This document shows, one piece after another, positions 63,637 through 64,000 of a DNA stretch of 64,000 bases (positions are counted from its first letter, which is position 1; each line of letters starts with the position of its first letter). The stretch spans positions 1 through 64,000 of the forward strand of contig CAYZCL010000090.1 of NCBI GenBank assembly GCA_964476595.1. Direction: 5' to 3'. A program made the translations under genes and the position numbers. The notes under the pieces were generated by a model. The model saw only the letters and a program-made list of their open reading frames with translations. It made no database searches and was not told the DNA's origin. Origin of the DNA: JALSRD01 sp964476595 (GTDB taxonomy: Bacteria; Desulfobacterota; Desulfobacteria; Desulfobacterales; JALSRD01).

Positions 63637-64000
63637 ATGAGTGAAAATTTGACCGCAGCGCAGCTGCGGGATCTGATCCGCAGCGGCGAATGGCAGGGCC
63701 AGACCTCGGGTGCCGCCAAGGGGTTCGTTCAGGCCAACCTGGTGATGATGCCCCGCGAGGCGGCCTTCGATTTCCTGGTGTTCTGCGTGCGCAACCCCAA
63801 GCCGTGCCCGGTGCTGGACGTGCTGGAGGCCGGAGAGACGGAGCCTTCCATCGCGCCCGGCGCCGACCTGCGCACGGACCTGCCCCGTTACCGGGTGTTC
63901 CGCAACGGTATATTTGAAGAAGAAGTCACCGACGTGCGGGAGTACTTCGACGAAAACACGGTCAGTTTCCTGCTGGGCTGCAGCTTCTCCTTCGAAAACG
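63637..64000 (+). CDS. DUF1445 / putative hydro-lyase (D-glutamate cyclase family), 5' part
   Basis: First 121 residues of a gene cut by the window edge. The start (ATG 63637, GGGGAGAAA upstream) is followed by LRDLIRSGEWQGQTSGAAKGFVQANLVMMP, FDFLVFCVRNPKPCPVLDV and a VSFLLGCSFSFEN end, all matching the YcsI/DUF1445 family, thought to include D-glutamate cyclase relatives and hydro-lyases. It lies downstream of the Liv-type transporter, so it may act on the imported compound. Confidence 0.82.
   Translation, partial: MSENLTAAQLRDLIRSGEWQGQTSGAAKGFVQANLVMMPREAAFDFLVFCVRNPKPCPVLDVLEAGETEPSIAPGADLRTDLPRYRVFRNGIFEEEVTDVREYFDENTVSFLLGCSFSFEN

Overview
The window is GC-rich, densely coded DNA from a bacterial chromosome. 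It looks like an anaerobic member of the Desulfobacterota (former Deltaproteobacteria). This is inferred from gene content and style: a selenoprotein SelD, a TRAP and a branched-chain ABC transporter, several hybrid histidine kinases, a glucosylglycerate-type cluster, and short REP-like repeats. No rRNA or tRNA gene, phage, complete insertion sequence, CRISPR array or known defence system was seen, so this is largely core and metabolic sequence. Assignments come from reading motifs; no database search was possible.

Layout. 1-0.7 kb (minus): 5' part of selD, whose active-site codon is an in-frame UGA followed by a SECIS-like hairpin. 1-3.4 kb: hybrid histidine kinase and two small genes. 3.4-8.6 kb: glycosyltransferase, HAD phosphatase, M20-like protein, glucosyl-3-phosphoglycerate synthase and a MobA-like nucleotidyltransferase, probably a compatible-solute locus. 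8.7-13.6 kb (minus): recD2, hutI and an acuI/YhdH-type reductase. 14.2-17.3 kb: a secreted protein of unknown function, a lone receiver protein and glnS. 17.6-20.9 kb: a DctPQM TRAP operon with a 30-bp exact direct repeat on each side. 21-24 kb: two adjacent fold-type II PLP enzymes. 24.1-26.3 kb: cold-shock protein, periplasmic parvulin and a cupin. 26.5-28.9 kb: a HisH-HisF fusion of the eukaryotic HIS7 type, then a DDAH-like amidinohydrolase. 29.3-32.5 kb: a second hybrid kinase and cardiolipin synthase.

32.7-47.6 kb holds a complete respiratory complex I operon in 12 genes, with B, C and D fused into one polypeptide (A, BCD, E, F, G, H, I, J, K, L, M, N). Two short repeat-bearing spacers interrupt it. 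47.9-49.4 kb: a membrane protein and a metallo-beta-lactamase-fold protein. 49.9-53.9 kb: a malyl-CoA lyase-like enzyme and a two-unit M16 peptidase. 54.1-57.8 kb: a tandem periplasmic solute-binding protein translationally coupled to a membrane hybrid kinase, probably one sensory unit. 58-64 kb: a small zinc-ribbon membrane protein, a livJHMGF-type ABC operon, and the start of a DUF1445 hydro-lyase-like gene.

The most notable items are the Sec-containing SelD with its SECIS, the eukaryote-type HIS7 fusion, the NuoBCD fusion, the solute-binding-protein/kinase module, the repeats flanking the TRAP operon, and the hairpin and REP-like repeats inside the nuo operon.
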